From: Rhodoferax sp.
GTDB lineage: Bacteria > Pseudomonadota > Gammaproteobacteria > Burkholderiales > Burkholderiaceae
DNA length: 6,386 nucleotides
NCBI GenBank assembly: GCA_020048295.1
Contig: JAIFMT010000185.1
Location: 1-6,386 of the forward strand
Reading direction: 5' to 3'
Shown here: positions 1-6,386 of the stretch, piece by piece
Layout of the letters: every line of letters starts with the position of its first letter
Position numbering within the stretch: the stretch's first letter is position 1
Translations under genes and position numbers: made by a program
The notes under the pieces: model-generated
What the model saw: the letters and a program-made list of their open reading frames with translations, nothing else
Told to the model about the DNA's origin: nothing
Database searches by the model: none

Positions 1-69
<69 letters not shown>

Positions 70-77
70 TATAAATC

Positions 78-112
78 AACGGGTTAGCAGAGTTTGACTG
101 CAAACCCGTTTT
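78..112 (+). terminator. Probable intrinsic terminator of the tRNA-Pro gene
   Basis: The arms AACGGGTT (78-85) and AACCCGTT (103-110) pair perfectly. Inside them GCAG (87-90) pairs with CTGC (98-101) around the loop AGTTTGA (91-97). Only the A86/A102 mismatch interrupts this 12-bp stem. The 3' arm ends in a run of four T (109-112). The position nine bases after the encoded CCA fits termination of the tRNA transcript. The T run is short, so some read-through or a processing role is possible. Confidence 0.72.
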
Positions 113-337
113 GCGTTGTGGCGGATAAATCAGAATTTAGCCACCCGCTCGAGAATTTACACAGAAACATGCTTGTATGGGCAGGCGCTCATCAAGCGCC
201 GCTAGCTCTCAACTTTATCTTCAACAGGCGGTGCACAGCGCACTGGGCCAAAAAACAACAGGACACGCTGGATAAACATTGATTTTTCGCAACCCGTGTT
301 CAAAAATCATTGCAGGCTCCCAGCCGGGTACACACAG

Positions 338-365
338 TTTGCATCGACAACGATGTTGCTAATAT
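338..365 (+). promoter_or_regulatory. Possible sigma-70-like promoter with an internal inverted repeat
   Basis: A -10-like TAATAT (360-365) lies 16 bases after TTTGCA (338-343), a poor -35 match. The spacer contains a perfect 5-bp inverted repeat, CATCG (342-346) and CGATG (351-355), separated by ACAA, where an operator could sit. A start near 372 would give a leader of about 110 bases for the kinase gene. The matches are weak and the assignment is an inference. Confidence 0.25.
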
Positions 366-448
366 TTTCTCCGTTTGGGTGCTCACGAGGCCCAGAACCC
401 GCCTCACCATGTCTGCTTTTGCACGCGTCGTTTGGATGTTTCACATTG

Positions 449-470
449 ATTGATGCGTCCATCAGTGGGG
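449..470 (+). promoter_or_regulatory. Leader hairpin beside the GGGG ribosome-binding-like site of the kinase
   Basis: TGATG (451-455) pairs with CATCA (460-464) around CGTC, and can extend through a T-G wobble (450/465) and an A-T pair (449/466). GGGG (467-470) follows directly and is the only Shine-Dalgarno-like sequence before the GTG at 481, with a 10-base gap. Such a structure could limit ribosome access. The stem is short, so its importance is uncertain. Confidence 0.25.
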
Positions 471-480
471 TCTGGTTAAC

Positions 481-3400
481 GTGTTTCATTCATCGCCGTT
501 CATGACATCGCCTCAAGCGCAGCCCGCGCAGGCAACTGCACCGTTCGTCCAATCCATGCAGCGCGCATTGTTTGGCAGCATCCATTTTTTCAGCATTGCA
601 ACTGACGTAACGGGGGTCATCCAGCAGATGAATGCCGGGGCGCAGCGGCTGCTGGGTTTTGACACAGCTGACGTGCTGCAGCCGCGCAATATGGCAGACC
701 TGATTGACCCTGACGCATTGGCGGCGCGGGTTGCCACCGTGCAGCAGGCGTTCGGCATCCCCCTTTCACCCGGCTTTGAGGCGCTGATCTACCCGGCATC
801 ACGCGGCGCCGAAGACCTCTACGCGTTGACCTGCATCCACATCAATGGCAACCGCCACGCCGTCACGGTGTCGGTCACTGCCTTGCGCGACGAGGCAGGC
901 GGTGCGCTGCTTGGCTATTTGTTTCATGGCCATGCCATGACAACACAAACGGGGCCATCAGCGGATGAAGCCGACGATGTCGCCGAGCGTCTCCAGGCGC
1001 AAGAGCGCCAACGTATCAGCGACCTCGCGCTGCAGACGATTTCGCAAGGTGTGATGATTTCGGGGCCAGACGGCTGCCTGCAATCAGTCAACGCGGCATT
1101 TCTGGCCATCACGGGCTACTGTGAAGCAGAAGTGCTGGGCCGCACCTGCGCCTTTCTTCAAGGGCCAGGCACCGATGCCGTCACGCGCGATGCGATACGT
1201 CATGCCGTATTGAAAGCAACCGAATTTAACGGTGACATCCTCAACTACCGCAAAGACGGCAGCACCTTCTGGAACGAACTCAGCATTTCGCCGGTTTTCA
1301 ACACCAGCGGTCAACTGATTCACTTCATTGGCATCACGCGCGATATCACAGCGCGCAAGCTGACCGAGGAACGGCTTGAAAGCTACTGGTACAAGCTGGA
1401 GCAACTGGTAGCCGCCCGCACCACCGAATTGAGCACCGCTCTGATTGAAAGCAGTCAAGTCACTGAACAGCTGAAAGCAGAAATGCGGGAGCGCCAGACC
1501 ATTCAGGAGCGTCTGCGTGAAAGCGAAGCCTATCAGCGCGTTCAAGCCGAGTTGCGCGAGAGCGAACGCCAGCTCAAGCAGCTCAATCAGTCGCTGGAGT
1601 CGCAAGTGGTGCTGCGCAGCCAGGAGCTTGCCGAACTGTATGACCACGCGCCTTGCGGTTATCACTCGCTGGACGCCTCCGGCAAGGTGATCCAGGTCAA
1701 TCAAACCGAGCTTGACCTGATGGGTTACACGCGTGACGAATATCTGGGGCATCACATCACCGAGTTCATGCCGGCACACAGCCGGGCCAAGTTCACGCAG
1801 CGGTTTGAGGCCATCAAACAGAACGGTCAGATCAGGAACGTGGAGTTTGACCTCATCCGCAAGGGTGGCGACATCGCCTCGTTCCTGATCAGCGCCAATT
1901 TGGTATGCGATGCGCAAGGCAAGTTTGTCTGCATCCGTACAGCAACAATTGATAACCGCCAGAGCAAGGCGCGCCAGCAGCAAATCAGCCAGCTCAACCA
2001 GTTCCTCACTGGGGTCGTGGAGTCACTGCCGTTTGGCGTGGTCGTGCTGGACCCGCAGCGCCAGGTCGTTTTGCACAACAGCCTGTTTGGCACGTTGTTG
2101 AAATACCCGCCAGAACTGCTGGAAAGGCCGGCGCTGGACTTTGCCGAGGTGGTGCGCTTCGGATTTGAGCGGGGCGACTATCAAGGCGAGTCCTTTGATG
2201 GTGCATTGTCCAGGCTGACCCACTTGATGCAGACCCGTCAACCGGTCTGCCTGGAACGACTACCACGCAACGGGGTTTATCTGGAGGTGCGCGGACAACC
2301 GATAGGCACTGACTGGACCTTGATCACCTATGCCGACATCACCGCCTTCAAACTGGCCGAACAAGCGCTGGCACAGGCCAGGGAAACCGCCGACCTGGCC
2401 AACCACGCCAAGAGCGCCTTTTTATCCAACATGAGCCATGAGTTGCGCACACCGCTCAATGCGGTGCTGGGCCTGACCGATCTGCTGGCCGACTCGCCAC
2501 TGAACCCGCGTCAACGCGACTATATTGAAAAGATACGTCTGTCGGCGCGGGCTTTGCGCGCTTTGGTTGACGACATCATGGACCTCGCCAAGATCGAAGC
2601 CAACCGCCTGCAGCTGGAACACGCCCCGTTTTCGCTGATGGACGTCCTGACCGCCGTGATGTCCGTACTGGGTATTGGTGTTGGCAACAAACCCATCGAA
2701 GTCGGACTGGATGTGGCCACCGATGTGCCTGATGCGCTGGTGGGAGATGCCCTGCGCCTGCAGCAGATTTTGCTAAACCTCGTCAGCAACGCCGTCAAAT
2801 TCACCGACAGTGGCGAAATTGTGCTGTCGGTACGCTGTCGCTATGGCGCCGATGCGCCAGAGGGTGCCCAGACCGGCCTGCATTTCAGTGTGCGCGACAC
2901 CGGCATTGGCATGTCTGACGCCACGCTGGGCATTATTTTTGATGGTTTTACCCAGGCTGATACCTCCACCAGCCGCTTGCATGGCGGCACCGGGCTGGGC
3001 CTGACGATCAGCGACCGACTCGCCACGCTGCTGGGCAGCGCGATTGAGGTGGACAGCCGCTTGGGTCAGGGCAGCGCGTTCTGCTTGACCGTGCCTTTGA
3101 CCATTGGGCGCCGCACAGCGCCAATGGTGGCCGAAGGCGTTCCAGCTGGCTTGCGTCTGTTGATCGTGGATGACCATCCGTTGGCGCGCCGCCTGCTGCT
3201 GCAGTCTTGCCGTCAGCTCGGATGGCAGGCGCACGCGGTGGACTCGGCGGCAGCAGGCTTGCAAGAATTGCAACGCAGCACGGCGACTGGTGAAGATTAC
3301 AAGCTGATGCTGCTGGACTGGCGGATGCCCGGCATGGACGGGCTGGCCCTGTTGCGCCAGGCCCATGCCACGCCAGACATTGCCTTGCCGCTGGTGATTT

Positions 3401-4350
3401 TGATGGCACCCATGGCCGAACTGGAGCAGGCCGCGACCGCCGGTGCTGAGTTCAGCCTGGATGGCATCGTTGGCAAGCCACTGCTGCCAGCCGAACTGCT
3501 GCAGGCGGTCTCGAATGCGGTTTGGGTGGGCGTGTCCCAGATTTGCCCAGCCATTGCCCAAGCCAATCATCGCCTGGCTGGCATGGGTCTGCTGGTTGTT
3601 GAAGACAACGCACTGAATCAGGAAGTGATCGGGAACATTCTGACGCAAGCCGGCGCAAGGGTGGTGCTGGCCGCCAATGGGCAGGCTGCGCTGGATGTGC
3701 TGAAGCTGCCCGGTGCACACTTTGATGCGGTGCTGATGGACATCCAGATGCCGGGAATGGATGGCTACGCCACCAGCCGATGCATCCGTGAAGAGCTGGG
3801 CTTGCTAGATCTGCCGATCATTGCGGTGACCGCCCATGCGCGGCCGCAGGACCAGGAACAGTCACGCCTGGCAGGCATGGCCGGGCATCTGGTCAAGCCG
3901 CTGGATGTCGATGTATTGCTGAAGCTGCTGACACAGGTGACCCGGCAGCAATGCGGTGGGCAGCCTGATGCCAGCGACCCGGCGCGCGGCGCGCTCCATC
4001 TGGACGGACTGGACTTTGCGGCGGCCATGAAAACGTTTGGCGGTGACACTGCCAGGTTTGGCAGCATCCTGCGCAAGTTTCTGCGACAGCACGCAGGCGA
4101 TGTTGCGGCAGCACGCAGCCACTTCAATGCCGGCGACGCCAACCGCGCCATGGCGTTGGTGCATGATCTGCGGGGTGTGGGCAGTTTTCTGCAAGCCAGA
4201 GAACTGCCGCAGCTGGCGGGTGCCACTGAGTCAGCGCTGCGCGAGGGTCTGGGCAGCGAATTGCCGCCCTTGTTTGATGCGCTGCAGTCCGCCATGGAGA
4301 CACTCGAAAAATCACTGCAACAATTTGAGACGGTTTATGCCAATGTTTGA
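481..4350 (+). CDS. Soluble multi-PAS (one LOV-like) hybrid sensor histidine kinase with two receivers and Hpt
   Basis: This 1289-residue kinase senses an intracellular signal and feeds a phosphorelay. Approximate domains: PAS 34-152; LOV-like PAS 182-290; helical linker 291-385; PAS 386-498; PAS_7-like 504-625; HisKA with SHELRTPLN and phosphorylated H653; HATPase with N-box N766/N770, G1 DTGIGM (D806) and G2 GGTGLGL (835-841); receiver 1 at 891-1010 (D897/D898, D946, K999); receiver 2 at 1036-1155 (E1041/D1042, D1087, T1117, K1139); Hpt at about 1170-1285 (H1228 in HDLRG). No signal peptide or membrane segment is visible, so it is probably cytoplasmic. GTG481 is the first start after the in-frame TGA at 451 and has GGGG upstream; ATG502 is an alternative with no visible ribosome site. 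The gene immediately precedes its probable response regulator. The domain order is BarA/TorS-like but the protein lacks their membrane sensor part. The fold assignments are firm; the stimulus is unknown. Confidence 0.96.
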   Translation: MFHSSPFMTSPQAQPAQATAPFVQSMQRALFGSIHFFSIATDVTGVIQQMNAGAQRLLGFDTADVLQPRNMADLIDPDALAARVATVQQAFGIPLSPGFEALIYPASRGAEDLYALTCIHINGNRHAVTVSVTALRDEAGGALLGYLFHGHAMTTQTGPSADEADDVAERLQAQERQRISDLALQTISQGVMISGPDGCLQSVNAAFLAITGYCEAEVLGRTCAFLQGPGTDAVTRDAIRHAVLKATEFNGDILNYRKDGSTFWNELSISPVFNTSGQLIHFIGITRDITARKLTEERLESYWYKLEQLVAARTTELSTALIESSQVTEQLKAEMRERQTIQERLRESEAYQRVQAELRESERQLKQLNQSLESQVVLRSQELAELYDHAPCGYHSLDASGKVIQVNQTELDLMGYTRDEYLGHHITEFMPAHSRAKFTQRFEAIKQNGQIRNVEFDLIRKGGDIASFLISANLVCDAQGKFVCIRTATIDNRQSKARQQQISQLNQFLTGVVESLPFGVVVLDPQRQVVLHNSLFGTLLKYPPELLERPALDFAEVVRFGFERGDYQGESFDGALSRLTHLMQTRQPVCLERLPRNGVYLEVRGQPIGTDWTLITYADITAFKLAEQALAQARETADLANHAKSAFLSNMSHELRTPLNAVLGLTDLLADSPLNPRQRDYIEKIRLSARALRALVDDIMDLAKIEANRLQLEHAPFSLMDVLTAVMSVLGIGVGNKPIEVGLDVATDVPDALVGDALRLQQILLNLVSNAVKFTDSGEIVLSVRCRYGADAPEGAQTGLHFSVRDTGIGMSDATLGIIFDGFTQADTSTSRLHGGTGLGLTISDRLATLLGSAIEVDSRLGQGSAFCLTVPLTIGRRTAPMVAEGVPAGLRLLIVDDHPLARRLLLQSCRQLGWQAHAVDSAAAGLQELQRSTATGEDYKLMLLDWRMPGMDGLALLRQAHATPDIALPLVILMAPMAELEQAATAGAEFSLDGIVGKPLLPAELLQAVSNAVWVGVSQICPAIAQANHRLAGMGLLVVEDNALNQEVIGNILTQAGARVVLAANGQAALDVLKLPGAHFDAVLMDIQMPGMDGYATSRCIREELGLLDLPIIAVTAHARPQDQEQSRLAGMAGHLVKPLDVDVLLKLLTQVTRQQCGGQPDASDPARGALHLDGLDFAAAMKTFGGDTARFGSILRKFLRQHAGDVAAARSHFNAGDANRAMALVHDLRGVGSFLQARELPQLAGATESALREGLGSELPPLFDALQSAMETLEKSLQQFETVYANV

Positions 4351-4404
4351 TCCAGCACCGGATGTTCCTTATCAACCGACGTGGTGCGCTGCAATGCACT
4401 GCCC

Positions 4405-4409
4405 AGGAG
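4405..4409 (+). promoter_or_regulatory. Shine-Dalgarno AGGAG that sets the response regulator start
   Basis: AGGAG lies seven bases before ATG 4417. This selects that ATG over the in-frame GTG at 4381, which would add 12 residues unlike any receiver-domain N-terminus. Confidence 0.8.
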
Positions 4410-4416
4410 CGCAAGC

Positions 4417-5058
4417 ATGAGCAGCATCTACCTGGTGGATGACCACGCCATCATGCGTGAATGCTTGCACATCGTGCTGGAAGCAGGCGGACACAGCGTG
4501 GTGGGTGAATCTGCCGACCCCACCGGAGCACTGGCCGATCTGGTGCGTTTGTGCCCCGACATCTTGTTGCTTGACCTGCTGCTGGAGGGGCGCTCCGGGC
4601 TGGAGCTGCTGGCAGAATTGCAGCGCCGCCATTTGCCAACCCGCTGCATTGCACTCACCTCTTCGGAGCAGCCAAGCCATGTGGCCGAAGTCCTCAGGCT
4701 GGGGGCCTATGGCTATGTGCTAAAAAAGTCGGCCAGCAGCGACATTCTTTGTGCCATTGACAGCGTGATGCAAGGACGCAGACATCTGGGTCTGGAGGTG
4801 GCAGAGCTCGCCATGCAGGTGTTCACCAACCCGCCGCCGTCCAATCCGCTGCAGGCCCTGTCGCCGCGCGACTTGCAGATCATCCGCATGGTGGCCAGCG
4901 GCAAGTCCAGCGCCGAGATTGGCCAGACACTGCATTTGTCAGCCAACACCGTCGCCACCTACCGCAGCCGTCTGATGTTCAAACTGGGTGTCAGCAACAT
5001 GGCAGGCCTGGTGCAACTGGCCGTTGGCCAAGGTCTGATTGATGCCCAGGAGTACTGA
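4417..5058 (+). CDS. NarL/LuxR-family response regulator, probable partner of the upstream kinase
   Basis: This 213-residue transcription factor would accept phosphate at D53 and bind DNA through a C-terminal helix-turn-helix. The receiver domain (about 1-120) shows D8/D9, the phosphoacceptor D53 in LLLDLLLEG, T81 and K103. The LuxR/GerE-type domain spans about 146-208, starting at LSPRD and including GKSSAEIGQTLHLSANTV and a KLGVSN segment. Length and layout are normal for the NarL/FixJ class. ATG 4417 is chosen for its AGGAG and because the receiver strand SSIYLVDDH starts right after it. It lies 66 bp after the kinase stop with no terminator between, so co-transcription is likely. The Hpt H1228 of the kinase is the obvious phosphodonor. 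Target genes cannot be read from the sequence; the MoxR-type unit downstream is one candidate. Confidence 0.95.
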   Translation: MSSIYLVDDHAIMRECLHIVLEAGGHSVVGESADPTGALADLVRLCPDILLLDLLLEGRSGLELLAELQRRHLPTRCIALTSSEQPSHVAEVLRLGAYGYVLKKSASSDILCAIDSVMQGRRHLGLEVAELAMQVFTNPPPSNPLQALSPRDLQIIRMVASGKSSAEIGQTLHLSANTVATYRSRLMFKLGVSNMAGLVQLAVGQGLIDAQEY

Positions 5059-5078
5059 GCCGGGCTGCGCGGCACCCA

Positions 5079-5097
5079 GCTAGTACTTTGGTATAGG
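5079..5097. promoter_or_regulatory. Operator- or promoter-like site upstream of the MoxR-family gene
   Basis: The sequence CTAGTACTTTGGTATAG (5080-5096) contains TAC and GTA half-sites around TTTG, with CTA and TAG at its ends, so it is partly symmetric. It also contains TATAGG (5092-5097), a fair -10 hexamer, but no good -35 lies about 17 bases upstream. TAC-type half-sites occur at some NarL/LuxR-family targets, so regulation by the adjacent regulator is possible. This is inference. Confidence 0.3.
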
Positions 5098-5123
5098 TCA
5101 AATGCGGTGCAAGCGCGGTTAAA

Positions 5124-5147
5124 GTCTGACATCCGTCTGACACATCC
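5124..5147. repeat. Imperfect tandem direct repeat, GTCTGACA twice, 11-bp period
   Basis: GTCTGACATCC (5124-5134) is followed at once by GTCTGACACATCC (5135-5147). The two copies of GTCTGACA start exactly 11 bp apart, about one helical turn, which suits a protein bound twice on the same DNA face. It lies 25-48 bp before the MoxR-family start codon. It could equally be a chance short duplication. Confidence 0.45.
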
Positions 5148-5171
5148 TTCCAACCAGCCCGCCACCTACCG

Positions 5172-6224
5172 ATGCGCCCCGCCCAGCTTGCCTTGATCCT
5201 TGAACGCGAATTTCTCAGTACCTCTGAGGGCCACCACACGCCAGTGATGTTGTGGGGGCCGCCGGGGGTAGGCAAATCGCAGATCGTGGCGCAAATTGGT
5301 GCGCGGCACCATGCGCCGGTGATTGACATCCGCCTGTCGCAGATGGAGCCTTCTGACCTGCGCGGTATCCCGTTTCGCTCCGGTGACATGGTGCAGTGGG
5401 CGGTGCCTGCGCTGCTGCCCGATGCGCAGCGCCACGGCCCGTGCGGCGTATTGTTTCTTGACGAGATCACTTCGGCCCCGCCCGCCGTCTCAGCCGCCGC
5501 CTACCAGCTGATTCTGGACCGTCGGCTGGGTGAGTACTGCATTCCCGACGGCTGGGCCATCTTTGCTGCCGGCAATCGTCAGGGCGACCGGGGCGTGACC
5601 TACGCCATGCCGGCCCCGCTGGCCAACCGTTTTTCACATTTTGAAGTCACCGTCAACCTCGACGACTGGGCCGCATGGGCCTACGCCAACGGCATTGACG
5701 AGCGGCTGATTGCGTTTTTACGCTTCAAGCCCGAACTGCTGTTTGCCTTTGACGCGGCGCGCACGCTGGCCGGCGAAATGGCTTTTCCCAGCCCGCGCTC
5801 GTGGGAATTTGCCCACCGTGCGTTGCAAAAATTTGGCGATAACCCGGAACTGCTGACGGGTGCGCTGGCGGCCTGCGTGGGCCACGCGGCCGGCGTGGAG
5901 TGCGCCGCCTTCATCGACAGCCTGGACCGCCTGCCCGACCTGGACGCCATCACGCAGGGGCTGGCCGCTGAGGTGCCCACCGAGATCGACCTGCAATACG
6001 CGGTGGCCGCAGCGCTGACCGGCCGTGCCCTGCGCGCCAAAGGCCAGCCGGGTGCGAAACAGGTGTGGGGCCACATTCTTGACTATGCGCAGCGCCTGCC
6101 CCTGAAGGAAATGGGCGTGATGCTGGTGTCCGACATGCACCGCGGCATTGGCTCCGGCCTGTTTGCCGTTCCCCAATTTGCCGGGTGGGCCAATGCCGTT
6201 GCCGACATCGTCCTCTACGAGTAA
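5172..6224 (+). CDS. MoxR-family AAA+ ATPase
   Basis: This is a 350-residue AAA+ ATPase of the MoxR type. Such proteins use ATP to remodel or activate partners, usually encoded beside a VWA-domain protein. Visible motifs: Walker A GPPGVGKS (29-36, K35), Walker B VLFLDE (D97, E98), sensor 1 in AAGN (N135), an arginine-finger candidate at R153 in LANRF, and sensor 2 SPRSW (R209). The C-terminal part (about 200-350) is helical-looking and has no motif I recognise. ATG 5172 is the only usual start between the in-frame stop at 5127 and the Walker A region, yet it has no Shine-Dalgarno sequence. The 3' end overlaps the next gene, which suggests translational coupling. The cellular target is unknown. 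Length is typical for MoxR proteins and all catalytic residues are present. Confidence 0.93.
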   Translation: MRPAQLALILEREFLSTSEGHHTPVMLWGPPGVGKSQIVAQIGARHHAPVIDIRLSQMEPSDLRGIPFRSGDMVQWAVPALLPDAQRHGPCGVLFLDEITSAPPAVSAAAYQLILDRRLGEYCIPDGWAIFAAGNRQGDRGVTYAMPAPLANRFSHFEVTVNLDDWAAWAYANGIDERLIAFLRFKPELLFAFDAARTLAGEMAFPSPRSWEFAHRALQKFGDNPELLTGALAACVGHAAGVECAAFIDSLDRLPDLDAITQGLAAEVPTEIDLQYAVAAALTGRALRAKGQPGAKQVWGHILDYAQRLPLKEMGVMLVSDMHRGIGSGLFAVPQFAGWANAVADIVLYE

Positions 6225-6386
6225 CGACGGACTGGGCCATGTGTTGGGCACCGCCGTGCACGGCATTTGCCCGCCCGCGCCGGCTGCCAGCGCGCTAACC
6301 CAGGCGATGCGGGAAGCGGCAGCCGCCAAACTGGCCGCAGCACGCACCAAGCTCATTCTCGACAAGCCTTTTTTGGGGGCGTTGGT
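6193..6386 (+). CDS. Partial gene: N-terminus of a VWA-like / DUF2201 (COG3864) protein
   Basis: An open frame starts at ATG 6193, inside the last 32 bp of the ATPase gene in another frame, and runs without a stop to the window edge (64 codons plus two bases). The first 30 or so residues are low-complexity, rich in Ser, Pro and Ala. They are followed by an Ala-rich helix with MREAAAAKLAAARTKLILDK and then PFLGALV. That ending resembles, from memory, the N-terminus of DUF2201/VWA-like putative metallopeptidase proteins often encoded directly after MoxR-type ATPases. GGGTGGG (6183-6189) lies upstream but only 3 bases from the ATG. GTG 6241 is an alternative start that would avoid the overlap. 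The frame is well supported by codon character and position; the family call is moderate because the diagnostic C-terminal half lies outside the window. Confidence 0.68.
   Translation, partial: MPLPTSSSTSNDGLGHVLGTAVHGICPPAPAASALTQAMREAAAAKLAAARTKLILDKPFLGAL

Larger units (their letters stand above)
113..480. other. Non-coding interval between tRNA-Pro and the kinase gene
   Basis: No convincing gene lies in these 368 bases. The short open frames here lack a ribosome-binding site and recognisable domains, and the stretch is visibly more AT-rich than the genes. It holds a short GC-rich hairpin (GGCGCT at 184-189 with AGCGCC at 195-200), a weak promoter-like pair near 338-365, and a hairpin next to the kinase start (449-466). 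It probably contains the promoter of the kinase/regulator pair. I see no second tRNA, no copy of the tRNA 3' end that would mark an integration site, and no insertion-sequence ends. Confidence 0.6.

Noticed and set aside
184..200. GC-rich hairpin GGCGCT/AGCGCC as a second terminator
   Set aside because: The stem is only 6 bp and no T run follows.
94..282. Small plus-strand open frame of 62 codons after the tRNA
   Set aside because: It starts within the terminator hairpin, has no ribosome site and no recognisable protein character.
296..505. Small plus-strand open frame of 69 codons before the kinase
   Set aside because: It overlaps the kinase start, lacks a ribosome site and has erratic composition.
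1084..1983. Long minus-strand open frame of 299 codons inside the kinase gene
   Set aside because: It lies wholly opposite well-supported PAS-domain coding sequence, has no recognisable domain, and fits the long antisense frames expected in GC-rich genes.
2773..3720. Minus-strand open frame of 315 codons opposite the HATPase and receiver region
   Set aside because: The plus strand here encodes intact catalytic motifs. The antisense translation is Gln/His-rich with no domain, a typical shadow.
4381..4416. Upstream GTG start for the response regulator
   Set aside because: ATG 4417 has a well-spaced AGGAG, and the receiver fold begins directly after it.
5060..5073. GCCG/CGGC hairpin after the response regulator as a terminator
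   Set aside because: The stem is four base pairs and no T run follows.

Overview
The window looks chromosomal and comes from a GC-rich betaproteobacterium. A Burkholderiales/Comamonadaceae origin (Rhodoferax- or Polaromonas-like) is my best guess, from codon use, the style of the multi-PAS hybrid kinase and the MoxR-type gene pair. This is an inference from sequence character, not a database match. All supported genes lie on the + strand and no mobile element is visible.

Layout: bases 1-69 are the 3' part of a proline tRNA (anticodon CGG) whose first 8 or so bases lie outside the window. A strong hairpin with a short T run follows at 78-112. Bases 113-480 are non-coding and hold only weak promoter-like and hairpin signals. 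Bases 481-4350 encode a 1289-residue soluble hybrid histidine kinase with the order PAS, LOV-like PAS, long helical linker, PAS, PAS, HisKA, HATPase, receiver 1, receiver 2, Hpt. After 66 bp comes a NarL/LuxR-type response regulator (4417-5058). A 113-bp gap with operator-like repeats separates it from a MoxR-family AAA+ ATPase (5172-6224). That gene overlaps by 32 bp the start of a gene that runs off the right edge (6193 onward), whose N-terminus resembles the VWA-like/DUF2201 (COG3864) partners of such ATPases.

How the genes fit together: the kinase carries every site of a His-Asp-His-Asp phosphorelay (H653, D946 and/or D1087, H1228), and the adjacent regulator supplies the last Asp (D53) plus a DNA-binding domain. 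The two very probably form one signalling pathway with a cytoplasmic input. The ATPase and the partial gene form a second, translationally overlapped unit. Whether the regulator controls that unit is unknown, but the gap between them holds short symmetric and directly repeated sequences that could be tested.

The most unusual element is the second PAS domain. It keeps the LOV photoreceptor signature, including the cysteine that forms the flavin adduct and the exact spacing of the flavin-contact positions, but has substitutions at three of those contacts, including the signalling glutamine.
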